From Streptosporangium roseum DSM 43021 (GTDB taxonomy: Bacteria > Actinomycetota > Actinomycetes > Streptosporangiales > Streptosporangiaceae), in NCBI RefSeq assembly GCF_000024865.1, contig NC_013595.1:1550001-1614000 (forward strand): 64,000 nt of DNA, written 5' to 3'. Position 1 is the stretch's first letter. Each line of letters opens with the position of its first letter. The notes below the pieces were generated by a model that saw nothing but the letters and a program-made list of their open reading frames with translations, was not told the DNA's origin and searched no databases. Positions 8,816 to 16,721 of the stretch are shown one piece after another. The position numbers were made by a program, and so were the translations under genes.

Positions 8816-9928
8816 ATGCGGACACGTGTCACGGACATGCTCGGGATCGAGCTTCCGATCTTCGCGTTCAGCCACTGCCGGGATGTCGTCGCCGCGGTCA
8901 GCCGCGCCGGCGGGATGGGCGTCCTCGGCGCCCTCTACTTCACCCCGGAAGAGCTCGAAATGGAGCTCAAGTGGATCGACGACCACGTCGACGGCAGGCC
9001 GTACGGTGTCGACGTGGTCATGCCCGCCTCCTACGAGGGCGCCGACATGGGCGTCGACTCCGCCGAGGACCTGGTGGGACGGCTCCAGGGGATGATCCCC
9101 GACGGCCACCGCAAATTCGTCGACGACCTGCTGGCCGCGCACGGCGTCGCGGAGCTGTCCGGCTCCGACGCCGGCAAGGTCCTGCTCGGCTGGACCGACG
9201 CCACCGCCCGGCCACAGGTCGAGGTGGCGCTGAGGCACCCGATCGCGCTGCTGGCCAACGCCCTCGGCCCGCCGCCCGCCGACGTGGTCGAGCTGGCCCA
9301 CGCCAGGGGGGTGAAGGTGGCGGCGCTGGCGTCCACCCCGAGGCACGCCGTCAAGCAGGTCGAGGTCGGCGTGGACATCGTCGTCGCCCAGGGCACCGAG
9401 GCGGGTGGGCACACCGGTGAGATCTCCACGATGGTGCTCATCCCGCAGGTCGTGGACGCGGTGGACGTGCCGGTGCTGGCCGCCGGCGGCATCGGCGACG
9501 GGCGCCAGATGGCGGCGGGCATGGCGCTCGGGGCCGAGGGCGTGTGGACCGGGTCCATCTGGCTGACCGTGGAGGAGGCCGACACCCCCGAGATGGCCAG
9601 GCGGCGCATCCTGGAGGCCACCTCCCGCGACACCGTGCGCTCGCGCTCGTGGACGGGCAAGCCCGCCCGGCTGCTCAAGAACGAGTGGACCGACGCCTGG
9701 GAGGCCGCCGACTCGCCCGGGACGCTTCCGATGCCGCTGCAGTTCATGCTGGTCTCCGACGCGCTGCGGAGGATCGGCCGGTCCGACGCCGCCGAGCTGG
9801 CCACCTTCCCGGCCGGCCAGATCATCGGGACGATGAACCAGGTGAGGCCGGCCAAGGACGTCGTCTTCACGATGGTCGAGCAGTACATCGAGGCCACCGA
9901 ACGCCTGGGGCGTCTTACTCAGGAATAG
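8816..9928 (+). CDS. FMN-dependent nitronate monooxygenase family oxidoreductase
   Basis: 370 residues. The TIM-barrel flavoprotein signature is present: IELPIFAFSHCRDVVAAVS at the N-terminus, AQGTEAGGHTGE for the FMN phosphate region and VLAAGGIGDGRQMAAGMALG. It resembles mycobacterial proteins such as Rv1533 more than the short bacterial nitronate monooxygenases. The family oxidises alkyl nitronates or reduces enones; members such as IpdC act in steroid ring catabolism. The ATG at 8816 was preferred over a TTG 36 bases upstream, which lies within the putative operator. The KstR-like site and the sterol module 3 kb downstream hint at a steroid link, but a general detoxifying role is equally possible. 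Confidence 0.85.
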   Translation: MRTRVTDMLGIELPIFAFSHCRDVVAAVSRAGGMGVLGALYFTPEELEMELKWIDDHVDGRPYGVDVVMPASYEGADMGVDSAEDLVGRLQGMIPDGHRKFVDDLLAAHGVAELSGSDAGKVLLGWTDATARPQVEVALRHPIALLANALGPPPADVVELAHARGVKVAALASTPRHAVKQVEVGVDIVVAQGTEAGGHTGEISTMVLIPQVVDAVDVPVLAAGGIGDGRQMAAGMALGAEGVWTGSIWLTVEEADTPEMARRRILEATSRDTVRSRSWTGKPARLLKNEWTDAWEAADSPGTLPMPLQFMLVSDALRRIGRSDAAELATFPAGQIIGTMNQVRPAKDVVFTMVEQYIEATERLGRLTQE

Positions 9929-10012
9929 GGCATCGGCGCGGCTGTGCTGGGGGTTCCGCTGTTCCTGAGGTGTTTCCGGGGTGGGTGTTCTGGGTTTCGC
10001 CGTTCGCGCTGC

Positions 10013-10126
10013 GGTGGGTGGGTGTTCCGGCCGGCCGTCGCAGTTACCGTCTCGTTTTTCAGGCCTCCGGCCTGGCGGGCGCGGTGGTTGCGCTTTTTTA
10101 CAAGCCGGCCGGAACACCCACCCACC
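10013..10126. repeat. 23-bp perfect inverted repeat with a 68-base loop and inner hairpins
   Basis: The left arm 10013-10035 (starting GGTGGGTGGGTG) is exactly complementary to the right arm 10104-10126. The loop contains the hairpin CAGGCCTCCGGCCTG (10070-10084) and, just before the right arm, GCGC-GGTGGTT-GCGC followed by six T residues (10091-10099), the form of an intrinsic terminator on the + strand. It could be a terminator for the nitronate monooxygenase gene, a structured RNA or a small palindromic mobile element. The structure is seen; the role is inferred. Confidence 0.6.
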
Positions 10127-10216
10127 TCCGCGCCAGACTGTCTCGCCGTACGGCGTGCGGGCCGTAGCCGCTCGCTCTCGGGCCGCCCATGGATCCCGCT
10201 GACGCTGAAGCAATCC

Positions 10217-10426
10217 GTGCGGGACCGTTCAGGGCCGATCACCGTAGCTGACGCGTATCTCTCCGACCAGTGCAGGGCCGATCGCCGTGGAAGCGGTGTC
10301 CTCGCTGCTTACGGCACGTTCGTCCTATCCGGTCTGACCAGCGTCATCGTGGTCGGTTTCGCGTTGGCGGTCTTCGTGCTCCTCTTGCTGTTACGTCCCG
10401 AGACGACCCGCTGGTTCAAGCGGTAG
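10217..10426 (+). CDS. Possible small single-span membrane protein or gene remnant
   Basis: A GTG at 10217 opens a 69-residue frame ending with a clear membrane helix, TFVLSGLTSVIVVGFALAV, then a positively charged tail RPETTRWFKR. The hydrophobic segment and the stop-proximal charge look protein-like, but the ribosome site is weak and the first half is not convincing. It could be the surviving end of a disrupted gene. Confidence 0.25.
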   Translation: MRDRSGPITVADAYLSDQCRADRRGSGVLAAYGTFVLSGLTSVIVVGFALAVFVLLLLLRPETTRWFKR

Positions 10427-10659
10427 GAACGCGCACCGACCCAGCCCGTCGTCATCATCGGCGGGTCCCGGTTCTCCTCGGAGAGGCTCTCCCGGTCTCC
10501 GGGGCGATCCCAACGGTCAGCGCATTCACGCACTCGTCACCCGACGAGGCATCTGGTGAGCCTTCTGCGGAAACATCAGCGGTTGATCACGCAGGACTGG
10601 CACCATGAGCACCCGGAGCCTCCGCGCTGATCATGTCTAGGGGTGCGAGGATGGGCACC

Positions 10660-11034
10660 ATGAGCATCAACCGCCAGGATGAGATGTTGAAAGAGCTGGA
10701 GCGAGCGATACAAGGGTTGGAAACCCCTGACGCGTTGTCGATCAGGAAGGCGTCGGTCGAGCCCTATATCGACGCGGACGGGGAGCCGGCGCTCAGGGCC
10801 CTGCTCGTTGTTGAGGGGGTGGGTGAGGGAGGCTGGCCGGCCGATCTGACCCATTCGTTTCGTCGGCAGGTGAACCGGCTCGCGGCCGAAAAGAATCTGG
10901 ATGAGTATGTGTATGTGACGCTCTTCACCGAGCAGGAATTCCAGGACCGGGAGCGCGCGGACGATATGGCGGAATACGACAGCACGACCGCCATTGATCG
11001 CGCTTTACGCGAAGATCAGCAGGGCGGGCAGTGA
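10660..11034 (+). CDS. Small acidic protein, first gene of a HEPN-type pair
   Basis: 124 residues from the ATG at 10660, placed nine bases after GAGG; in-frame ATGs at 10633 and 10651 are alternatives. The product is acidic and soluble, with blocks such as VEPYIDADGEPALRALLVV and VYVTLFTEQEF suggesting an alpha/beta domain. I do not recognise a named family. The stop overlaps the start of the HEPN-like gene (GTGA), so the two are co-translated like toxin-antitoxin or HEPN/nucleotidyltransferase pairs. No nucleotidyltransferase GSx10DxD motif is visible. Codon use is visibly less GC-rich than its neighbours, which suggests transfer. Confidence 0.7.
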   Translation: MSINRQDEMLKELERAIQGLETPDALSIRKASVEPYIDADGEPALRALLVVEGVGEGGWPADLTHSFRRQVNRLAAEKNLDEYVYVTLFTEQEFQDRERADDMAEYDSTTAIDRALREDQQGGQ

Positions 11035-11585
11035 GGCGAGACTTCAAGGCGGAAGACCACCTCCACCTCGCCGACACACTCGCCGGCCGTACGGCAGGCC
11101 GTGGCCGTCCTCGCACCGCTTACCTCAGGCGCGCGACGTCTACCGCGTACTACGCGCTCTTCTATGAGCTTGTACAACACGGTTCCCGGCGTGCGGCTCG
11201 AACCGGCCCGGTGGGGCATCAGCAGGCCATCGGCCGGTGGTACGCCCACGGTAACTTCAAGAAGGCGGCCCGTTGGGTGGAGGACGCCGCGTCCGGCCGC
11301 ACGCCTCCGGCTGTGGTGAGACTTCTTTTGGTCGACTCCGCCACAGGGGCGGTGCCTCTGGATCTCGAAGTTTTGGCCAGCGCGTTCAGCGAGCTTCAGG
11401 AGGCGCGGCACGGGGCTGACTATGATCCCGCATTCGATGCGACTCGCTCCGGAGCACTTGGCCACGTCAACACTGCCAGAGCGGGAATTGACGCGATTCG
11501 ACGCATGGACAAGGCGAATCTGCATCAGTTCGACATGTTCCTGCTTCTCGCGCTCGGCGGCGAAAAGATGCTCCGTAACAGCTGA
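11031..11585 (+). CDS. HEPN-like helical protein, possible RNase toxin
   Basis: 184 residues, GTG start inside the previous stop codon. The predicted all-helical protein contains RRATSTAYYALFYELV, the R-x-x-x-x-A-Y-Y-A-x-F pattern typical of the first helices of HEPN domains. A candidate Rx5H (RTGPVGH) could be the HEPN RNase motif. HEPN proteins in two-gene cassettes are often RNase toxins in defence or abortive infection. The upstream small protein would then be a partner or antitoxin; this is inferred from layout. Composition is lower in GC than surrounding genes, consistent with horizontal gain. Confidence 0.6.
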   Translation: MRRDFKAEDHLHLADTLAGRTAGRGRPRTAYLRRATSTAYYALFYELVQHGSRRAARTGPVGHQQAIGRWYAHGNFKKAARWVEDAASGRTPPAVVRLLLVDSATGAVPLDLEVLASAFSELQEARHGADYDPAFDATRSGALGHVNTARAGIDAIRRMDKANLHQFDMFLLLALGGEKMLRNS

Positions 11586-12003
11586 TTCTCTCTCCTCCCT
11601 GCCGTGACGTCGCGCAGGCTCGGTTACGCCCTCTCCGTAAAGCCGACGACTTGGGCAGGTCAAACGCTATCGGTAGCAGCAAGGTCGCTTTATCGAGGCC
11701 GTGTCGGCGAACGGTCTCAACATCTCCGGGCGTTCCAGGCCCGATGGCTTTCTGCTCTTACTGGATGCCACCGACAGTGGGTAATGGAGCCGTGCTCGGC
11801 ATAGGTGCTACGTCGCCTTGCGTATGGCGCAACGGCGCTCCCAGGCCCTCCCCCACCAGTTGCCCCCTGCCCGCCGTGACGGTCGCCGCGCCGTCGCCCG
11901 ACCCGCTGCGGATGTACGCCGCCATCGCGGAACGGATCGCCGGGACCGCCCTCGCCGGCCCTCGCGTTCCGGAGTTGTTCGAGCACCGCAGCGGCGCCGT
12001 GCC
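11586..12003. other. Convergent intergenic region, no supported gene
   Basis: About 420 bases between the HEPN-like gene and the convergent hydratase. The first half has lower GC like the HEPN pair and the second half returns to normal GC. A + strand frame ending at 12019 reads PLRMYAAIAERIAG and looks weakly protein-like, but it has no good start and may be a gene remnant. No terminator hairpin with a T tract was seen. Confidence 0.4.
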
Positions 12004-12819
12004 TCACGCGCCCCGGTAGACGGCCGGGCGCTTCTCCCTGAAGGCGCGGGAGCCCTCCTTGGCGTCCTCGGAGCCGATCACCGGCCAGCCGATGCCGTCG
12101 GAGACCTTCAGCGCCTCCGCCTCGGGCAGGCCGACGGTCTCGCGGTAGGTGCGCAGGATGGCCTGTACGGCGAGCGGCCCGCACTCGGCGATCTGGGCGG
12201 CGATCTCCAGGGCGGCGGTCAGGGCCTGGCCGTCCGGGACGACCCGGTTGACCAGGCCCATCTCCAGCGCCTCCCGGGCGGTGACGGACCGGCCGGTCAG
12301 GAGGATGTCCATGGCGAAGGCGTAGGGGATCTGGCGGGGGAGCCGTATCGCGGAGCCGCCCATCGGGAACAGGGCGCGGCGGGCCTCGAACAGGCCGAGG
12401 GTGGCCGACTCGGCGACGACCCGCAGGTCGGTGCCGACGAGCAGCTCGGTGCCGCCGGCCACGGCGTAGCCCTCGACCGCGCAGACGATCGGCTTGGCGG
12501 GCAGCGCGGCGGAGTCGCGGAGCAGTCCCTTCCAGTGGAAGTCGGGGATCTCCGAGGCGCGCTTCCGGACCCGGGGGTCGGCCGACGGGCTGCCCATGGC
12601 CTTCAGGTCGGCGCCCGCGCAGAAGGTCCCGTCCGCGCCGGTCAGCACGGCGACGCGGACCTCGGGCTCGTCCGAGACGTAGGCCCAGGCGTCGGCCAGC
12701 CCGACCAGCATGTCGGTGGAGAGCGCGTTCTTCGCCTCGGGCCGGTCCATGGTCACGACGACGATGTGGCCGTCGCGCTCGACGCGGCAGTGCGGCGTGC
12801 TGATCGGCAGAAGTTCCAC
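12004..12819 (-). CDS. echA19: Crotonase-family enoyl-CoA hydratase, EchA19-like
   Basis: 271 residues from the GTG at 12819, six bases after GGAGG; a TTG 24 bases upstream lies against the operator. Crotonase motifs are present: CAGADLKAMG for the CoA oxyanion hole, and AVEGYAVAGGTELLVGTDLRV. The C-terminal half, with YPMGGSA-like FPMGGSAIRLPRQIPYAFA and DAKEGSRAFREKR, closely matches what I recall of EchA19 (Rv3516), a steroid enoyl-CoA hydratase of cholesterol side-chain beta-oxidation. It is divergent from the ligase and aldolase genes, and a KstR2-type palindrome lies 20 bases before its start. The steroid substrate is inferred from family and context. Confidence 0.82.
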   Translation of the reverse strand: MELLPISTPHCRVERDGHIVVVTMDRPEAKNALSTDMLVGLADAWAYVSDEPEVRVAVLTGADGTFCAGADLKAMGSPSADPRVRKRASEIPDFHWKGLLRDSAALPAKPIVCAVEGYAVAGGTELLVGTDLRVVAESATLGLFEARRALFPMGGSAIRLPRQIPYAFAMDILLTGRSVTAREALEMGLVNRVVPDGQALTAALEIAAQIAECGPLAVQAILRTYRETVGLPEAEALKVSDGIGWPVIGSEDAKEGSRAFREKRPAVYRGA

Positions 12820-12838
12820 GGACGACCTCCGTTGCTTT

Positions 12839-12852
12839 AGCAAGCGCTTGTT
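12839..12852. promoter_or_regulatory. KstR2-type operator, hydratase side
   Basis: AGCAAGCGCTTGTT matches the published KstR2 consensus AnCAAGnnCTTGnT at every fixed position. It lies 20 bases upstream of the EchA19-like start and overlaps the in-frame TTG, which argues for the downstream GTG as the true start. Binding is inferred. Confidence 0.7.
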
Positions 12853-13020
12853 AGGCGATCCTAGATCGGCCGCGCCCCGTGTCGCCAGGTCGCCGCGCCC
12901 CGTGTCGCCAGGTCGCCGTGCGTCGCGCCGGAGGGGGAGTCGTCTTGTCCGATCGGCTCCGCTGATTCAAGGTGGTGGAGCAAGGGAGGGGCCGGGGCCG
13001 CGTCGCGGTCCGCCGGCTAA

Positions 13021-13034
13021 ATCAAGCGCTTGCT
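13021..13034. promoter_or_regulatory. KstR2-type operator, ligase side
   Basis: ATCAAGCGCTTGCT is a second exact match to AnCAAGnnCTTGnT, overlapping the likely -35 element of the ligase operon. Two sites in one divergent promoter suggest that one TetR-type repressor controls both arms of the module. Confidence 0.7.
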
Positions 13035-13179
13035 CGGTACGTCTCGACCAGGTTAGTCTGCCCCTGCGTACGAGAACAGATTCTTGTTCCATCCCTCCCG
13101 CACCGCCAGAGTCTTTTCGCGATATCGAGAACGTGATTCACTTCGGCGATCGGGGCCTTTCGACAAGAGAGGATTTCCG

Positions 13180-14757
13180 ATGGGCACGCTCGGCTTCTGG
13201 AGACTTGCGCAGGCCGATCCGGAGTGGATCGCCGCCGTGGATCCGGACGGCACCGAACATCGCGCCGGTGACCTGCTCGCCCGTGCCAACCGCCTCGTGC
13301 ACGGCCTGCGGGAGCTGGGGCTCAAGGCCGGCGACGGCCTCTGCGGCCTGGTGCCGAACGGCTCCGACGGGCTGGTGCTCTATCTGGCCGCGCTCCAGGC
13401 GGGGTGGTACTACACGCCCGTCAACTGGCACCTCACCGGCCCCGAGATCGGCTACATCGTCGCCGACAGCGAGGCTCAGGCATTCTTCGTCGACGAGCGA
13501 TACGCGGAGGAGGGCCTGCGCGGCGTCACGGAGTCGGGCATCGCCCGCGACCGCGTCTTCGCGTTCGGGCGCCTTGAGGAGTTCCGGCGGCTCGGGTCCG
13601 CGGAGGGGGTACGGCCCGCCTCGGAGCTGACCGACGGCAGGCCCGCCACCGCCCCCGCCGACCGTACGGCGGGCGCCACCATGCACTACACCTCGGGCAC
13701 CACCGGCAAGCCCAAGGGGGTGCGCCGGCCGCTCAACGGCCTGGACCCGGACGACGCGGCCGAGCTGATGACGTTCCTGCTCACGCTGTTCGGCATCACC
13801 CCGGGTGAGGGGAACGCCCACCTGGTCACCTCGCCGAACTACCACACGGCGGTCACCCAGTTCGGCGGCACGGCCCTGCACATGGGCCACACGCTCGTCT
13901 ACATGGACCGATGGGACGCCGAGGAGACGCTCCGGCTCTGCGAGCGGTACCGCGTCAGCAACTCGCACATGGTCCCCACCCACTTCAAGCGCCTGCTCGC
14001 GCTCCCCGAGGAGGTGCGGGGCAGGTACGACCTGTCCTCGCTCAAATGGATGATCCACGCCGCGGCGCCCTGCCCGGTCCCGGTCAAGTGGGCGATGTTC
14101 GAGTGGTGGGGCGACTGCATCTACGAGTACTACGCCGCGACCGAGGGCGGCGGCACGATCGCCACCCCTGAGGGCTGGAAGAAGCACCCCGGCACCGTGG
14201 GCACGGCCTGGCCGATCAGCGAGCTGCTCATCGTGGACGAGAACCTGGAGCCGGTCCCCGCGGGGACCCCCGGCACGATCTACATGAAGATGATGGGCGT
14301 CCGCTTCGAGTACAAGGGCGACCAGGCCAAGACCGAGGCCAACCGGCTGAAGGACCATTTCACCGTCGGCGACATCGGCTACCTCGACGAGGAGGGCTTC
14401 CTCTTCCTCTGCGACCGCAAGGCCGACATGATCATCTCGGGTGGGGCCAACATCTACCCGGCTGAGATCGAGAACGAGCTGATGGTCCACCCGAAGATCG
14501 CCGACGTGGCGGTGTTCGGCATCCCCGACGAGGAGTGGGGCGAGCAGATCAAGGCGGTGGTCGAGCCCGCGCCCGGCGTCGCCCCCTCGCCCGAGCTGGC
14601 CGCCGAGCTCATCGAGTCGCTCAGGGGCCGCCTGTCGAAGATGAAGTGGCCCAGGTCCATCGACTTCATCGAGGAGATGCCGCGCGAGCCCAACGGCAAG
14701 CTCCTCAAACGCAAGCTGCGCGACCCGTACTGGGAAGGGCGAGACCGTGCGATCTGA
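13180..14757 (+). CDS. Acyl-CoA synthetase (AMP-forming ligase, FadD4-like)
   Basis: 525 residues, ATG eight bases after GAGAGG. The ANL-superfamily signature is complete: the P-loop HYTSGTTGKPKGVRR begins near residue 170, YYAATEGGG forms the A5 motif, DIGYLDEEGFLFLCDRKADM contains A7/A8, and Lys507 in PNGKLLKRKL is the adenylation lysine. PVNWHLTGPEIGYI is typical of the FadD4-like clade. It activates a carboxylic acid to its CoA ester via an acyl-adenylate. As first gene of the operon with DUF35, Ltp and FadD19-like genes, it probably acts on a sterol side-chain acid or a product released from it; the exact substrate is unknown. Confidence 0.85.
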   Translation: MGTLGFWRLAQADPEWIAAVDPDGTEHRAGDLLARANRLVHGLRELGLKAGDGLCGLVPNGSDGLVLYLAALQAGWYYTPVNWHLTGPEIGYIVADSEAQAFFVDERYAEEGLRGVTESGIARDRVFAFGRLEEFRRLGSAEGVRPASELTDGRPATAPADRTAGATMHYTSGTTGKPKGVRRPLNGLDPDDAAELMTFLLTLFGITPGEGNAHLVTSPNYHTAVTQFGGTALHMGHTLVYMDRWDAEETLRLCERYRVSNSHMVPTHFKRLLALPEEVRGRYDLSSLKWMIHAAAPCPVPVKWAMFEWWGDCIYEYYAATEGGGTIATPEGWKKHPGTVGTAWPISELLIVDENLEPVPAGTPGTIYMKMMGVRFEYKGDQAKTEANRLKDHFTVGDIGYLDEEGFLFLCDRKADMIISGGANIYPAEIENELMVHPKIADVAVFGIPDEEWGEQIKAVVEPAPGVAPSPELAAELIESLRGRLSKMKWPRSIDFIEEMPREPNGKLLKRKLRDPYWEGRDRAI

Positions 14758-14808
14758 GACGTCCACCGACCAAGAGGGCCGCGCGCCGGCGCGGCGGGGG
14801 GAGCGCCG

Positions 14809-15696
14809 ATGACGCTCGAAGCGCGGCACGTGCTGGAGTTCCCCGGCGGCTACACCCGCACGACGGGGCCGGTGATCGGGCGGTTCCTCACCGAGCTGCG
14901 GGACGGGCGCCTCGTCGGGGTCCGCACGGCCGGCGGCCGGACGCTGGTCCCCCCGCTGGAGTACGACCCCGACACCGGCGACGCCGTCACCGGGGACTTC
15001 GTCGAGGTGGGCCCGGCCGGGACGGTCGAGAGCTGGTCGTGGGTGCACGCCCCCCGCCCGGGCCACCCGCTGGACCGGCCGTTCGCCTGGGCGCTGATCC
15101 GGCTGGACGGGGCCGACACCTCGCTCGTCCACGCGGTGGACGCCGGCGACGTCAAGGCCATGCGCCCCGGCCTGCGGGTCCGTCCCCGCTGGCGGGCCGA
15201 GCGCACCGGGCAGATCACCGACATCGAGAGCTTCGTCCCGGAGGTCACGAAGATCGTGTCCCCGGTCCGCACCGAATACGTCCTGAAGCCCGGCCTGGCA
15301 CTCGCCCGCTTCCTGGAGGGGGTCGCCGCCGGCGTTCTCATCGGCTGCCGGTGCGGTTCCTGCCACAAGGTCTACGTGCCCTACCGGCTCTCCTGCCCCG
15401 AGTGCGGCGTCGCGATCACCGAGGAGGTCGAGGTGCCGGACACCGGCACGATCACCACCTTCGCGATCAACAACCTGCCTGACCCGCGCGCCCCCGAGGT
15501 GCCGTTCGTCTCGGCCTACGTCCTGCTCGACGGTTCGGACGTTCCGATGATCACCCTGGTCGCCGGGATCCCGGCCCACGAGGTACGGCAGGGCATGCGC
15601 GTGCGGGCCGTGTGGGTTCCCGAGGAGGAGCGGACGGCGTCCATGACCAACATCAAGTGGTTCGCCCCCACCGGCGAGCCGGACGCGGAGCTGTAG
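14809..15696 (+). CDS. Tandem DUF35 OB-fold protein, partner of Ltp aldolases (Rv3521-like)
   Basis: 295 residues. The C-terminal half (about 180-290) is a full DUF35 unit: a rubredoxin-like zinc ribbon with CRCGSCHKVY and CPECG, then an OB fold. The N-terminal half resembles a second OB fold without the cysteines. DUF35 proteins pair with thiolase-fold lipid-transfer proteins; in the ChsH2-Ltp2 steroid aldolase the DUF35 domain is needed for activity. The next gene begins immediately after this stop (TAGATG), supporting a complex with the Ltp4-like or Ltp3-like product. Order and size match what I recall of Rv3521-Rv3522-Rv3523 in M. tuberculosis. Confidence 0.82.
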   Translation: MTLEARHVLEFPGGYTRTTGPVIGRFLTELRDGRLVGVRTAGGRTLVPPLEYDPDTGDAVTGDFVEVGPAGTVESWSWVHAPRPGHPLDRPFAWALIRLDGADTSLVHAVDAGDVKAMRPGLRVRPRWRAERTGQITDIESFVPEVTKIVSPVRTEYVLKPGLALARFLEGVAAGVLIGCRCGSCHKVYVPYRLSCPECGVAITEEVEVPDTGTITTFAINNLPDPRAPEVPFVSAYVLLDGSDVPMITLVAGIPAHEVRQGMRVRAVWVPEEERTASMTNIKWFAPTGEPDAEL

Positions 15697-16716
15697 ATGC
15701 GTGAGATAGCGGTCGTCGCGTTCGCGCAGACCCGGCACAGCGCGACCGACCAGGGACAGAGCGAGTCCGAGCTGATCCTCCCCCCGCTGGACGAGGTCAG
15801 GGAGAAGACGGGGCTGCGCAAGTTCGGCTTCACCTGCTCGGGCTCGTGCGACTACCTGGCGGGCGCGCCGTTCTCCTTCGTCTCGGCGCTCGACGCGCTC
15901 GGCGCCTGGCCGCCGATCTCCGAGAGCCACGTGGAGATGGACGCCGCCTGGGCGCTGTACGAGGCGTGGGTCAGGCTCCAGCACGGCGACGTCGACTCGG
16001 CCCTGGTCTACGGGTTCGGCAAGACCTCCCAGGGCGACCTGCGGGAGATCATGACGCTCCAGCTCGACCCCTACTACCTGGCCCCGCTCGGCCTCGACCA
16101 GGTCTCCTACGCCGCGCTGCAGGCCTCGGCCGCCAAGGTCGACCGCGCCCGGCTGGACGAGATCGTACGGCGCAGCCGCGCCGACGGCCGGGCCAACCCC
16201 CACGCCCTCGACCTGCCCGACCCCGAAGGGGACGCCTTCGAGGTCGAGCCGCTGCGGCCGTACGACATCGCCCCGGTCACCGACGGCGCCGCCGCGGTGG
16301 TGCTGGCGGCCGGGGACCTCGCCAGGGAGCTGTGCGAGCATCCGGCCTGGATCACGGGCATCGCCCATCGCATAGAACCCCATTACCTGGGCATGAGAGA
16401 TCTCGCCCGGTCGGCCTCCGCCGCCGAAGCCGCACGAGCGGCGGGGGTCGGCAAGGGTCACGTCGACGTGGCCGAGCTCCACGCCCAGTTCAGCCACGAG
16501 GAGCCGATCCTCCGCCAGGCTCTGGAGCTCCCCGAGACCACGGTCGTCAACCCCAGCGGCGGGCCGCTCGCGGCCAACCCGGTCATGGCCACCGGCCTCA
16601 TCCGCGTCGGCGAGGCCGCCCAGCGCATCCTGGACGGCGCCGCGAGCCGTACCGTCGGGCACGCCTCCAGCGGCCCCTGCCTGCAGCACAACCTCGTCAC
16701 CGTGATGGAGGCCTGA
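15697..16716 (+). CDS. ltp4: Thiolase-like lipid-transfer protein, Ltp4-like aldol-lyase
   Basis: 339 residues, start directly abutting the DUF35 stop. The thiolase-SCPx fold is recognised by FTCSGSCDYLAGAPFSF, the nucleophile-loop equivalent, VVNPSGGPLAANPVMATGLI and GHASSGPC near the C-terminus. The reactive-cysteine arrangement of true thiolases is altered, as in Ltp2/Ltp3/Ltp4. In Rhodococcus, ltp3 and ltp4 encode acyl-CoA aldol-lyases needed to remove the C-24 branch of phytosterol side chains. Placement between DUF35 and the Ltp3-like gene fits that pathway. An ordinary thiolase role cannot be fully excluded from sequence. Confidence 0.8.
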   Translation: MREIAVVAFAQTRHSATDQGQSESELILPPLDEVREKTGLRKFGFTCSGSCDYLAGAPFSFVSALDALGAWPPISESHVEMDAAWALYEAWVRLQHGDVDSALVYGFGKTSQGDLREIMTLQLDPYYLAPLGLDQVSYAALQASAAKVDRARLDEIVRRSRADGRANPHALDLPDPEGDAFEVEPLRPYDIAPVTDGAAAVVLAAGDLARELCEHPAWITGIAHRIEPHYLGMRDLARSASAAEAARAAGVGKGHVDVAELHAQFSHEEPILRQALELPETTVVNPSGGPLAANPVMATGLIRVGEAAQRILDGAASRTVGHASSGPCLQHNLVTVMEA

Positions 16717-16721
16717 TCATC

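Larger units (their letters stand above)
9929..10659. other. Long intergenic region with structured repeat, lower GC
   Basis: About 700 bases without a convincing full-length gene. It holds a 23-bp perfect inverted repeat (10013-10035 with 10104-10126), repeated GTGGGTGTTC motifs, and a weak small membrane ORF at 10217. Base composition falls toward the HEPN-type pair that follows. The region may be an old insertion scar. Confidence 0.5.
12820..13179. other. Divergent regulatory region of the sterol side-chain module
   Basis: The 360-base gap holds two KstR2-type palindromes (12839-12852 and 13021-13034) and a perfect tandem duplication of a 23-base unit (12871-12893 and 12894-12916). A plausible + strand promoter has TTGCTC at 13030-13035 and TAGTCT at 13054-13059, 18 bases apart, with the second palindrome overlapping the -35 box. 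No ORF is supported. Confidence 0.6.

Noticed and set aside
10217..10426. Promoting the small membrane ORF to a firm gene
   Set aside because: Weak start signals and poor first half; kept at low confidence.
13074..13089. GAACA/TGTTC symmetry considered as a LexA box
   Set aside because: The half-sites are eight bases apart, not four, so it does not fit the SOS consensus.
13138..16689. Very long minus-strand open frame (over 1,100 codons) opposite the sterol genes
   Set aside because: It is antisense to well-recognised ligase, DUF35 and Ltp genes, has no domain match and a composition typical of high-GC shadow frames.
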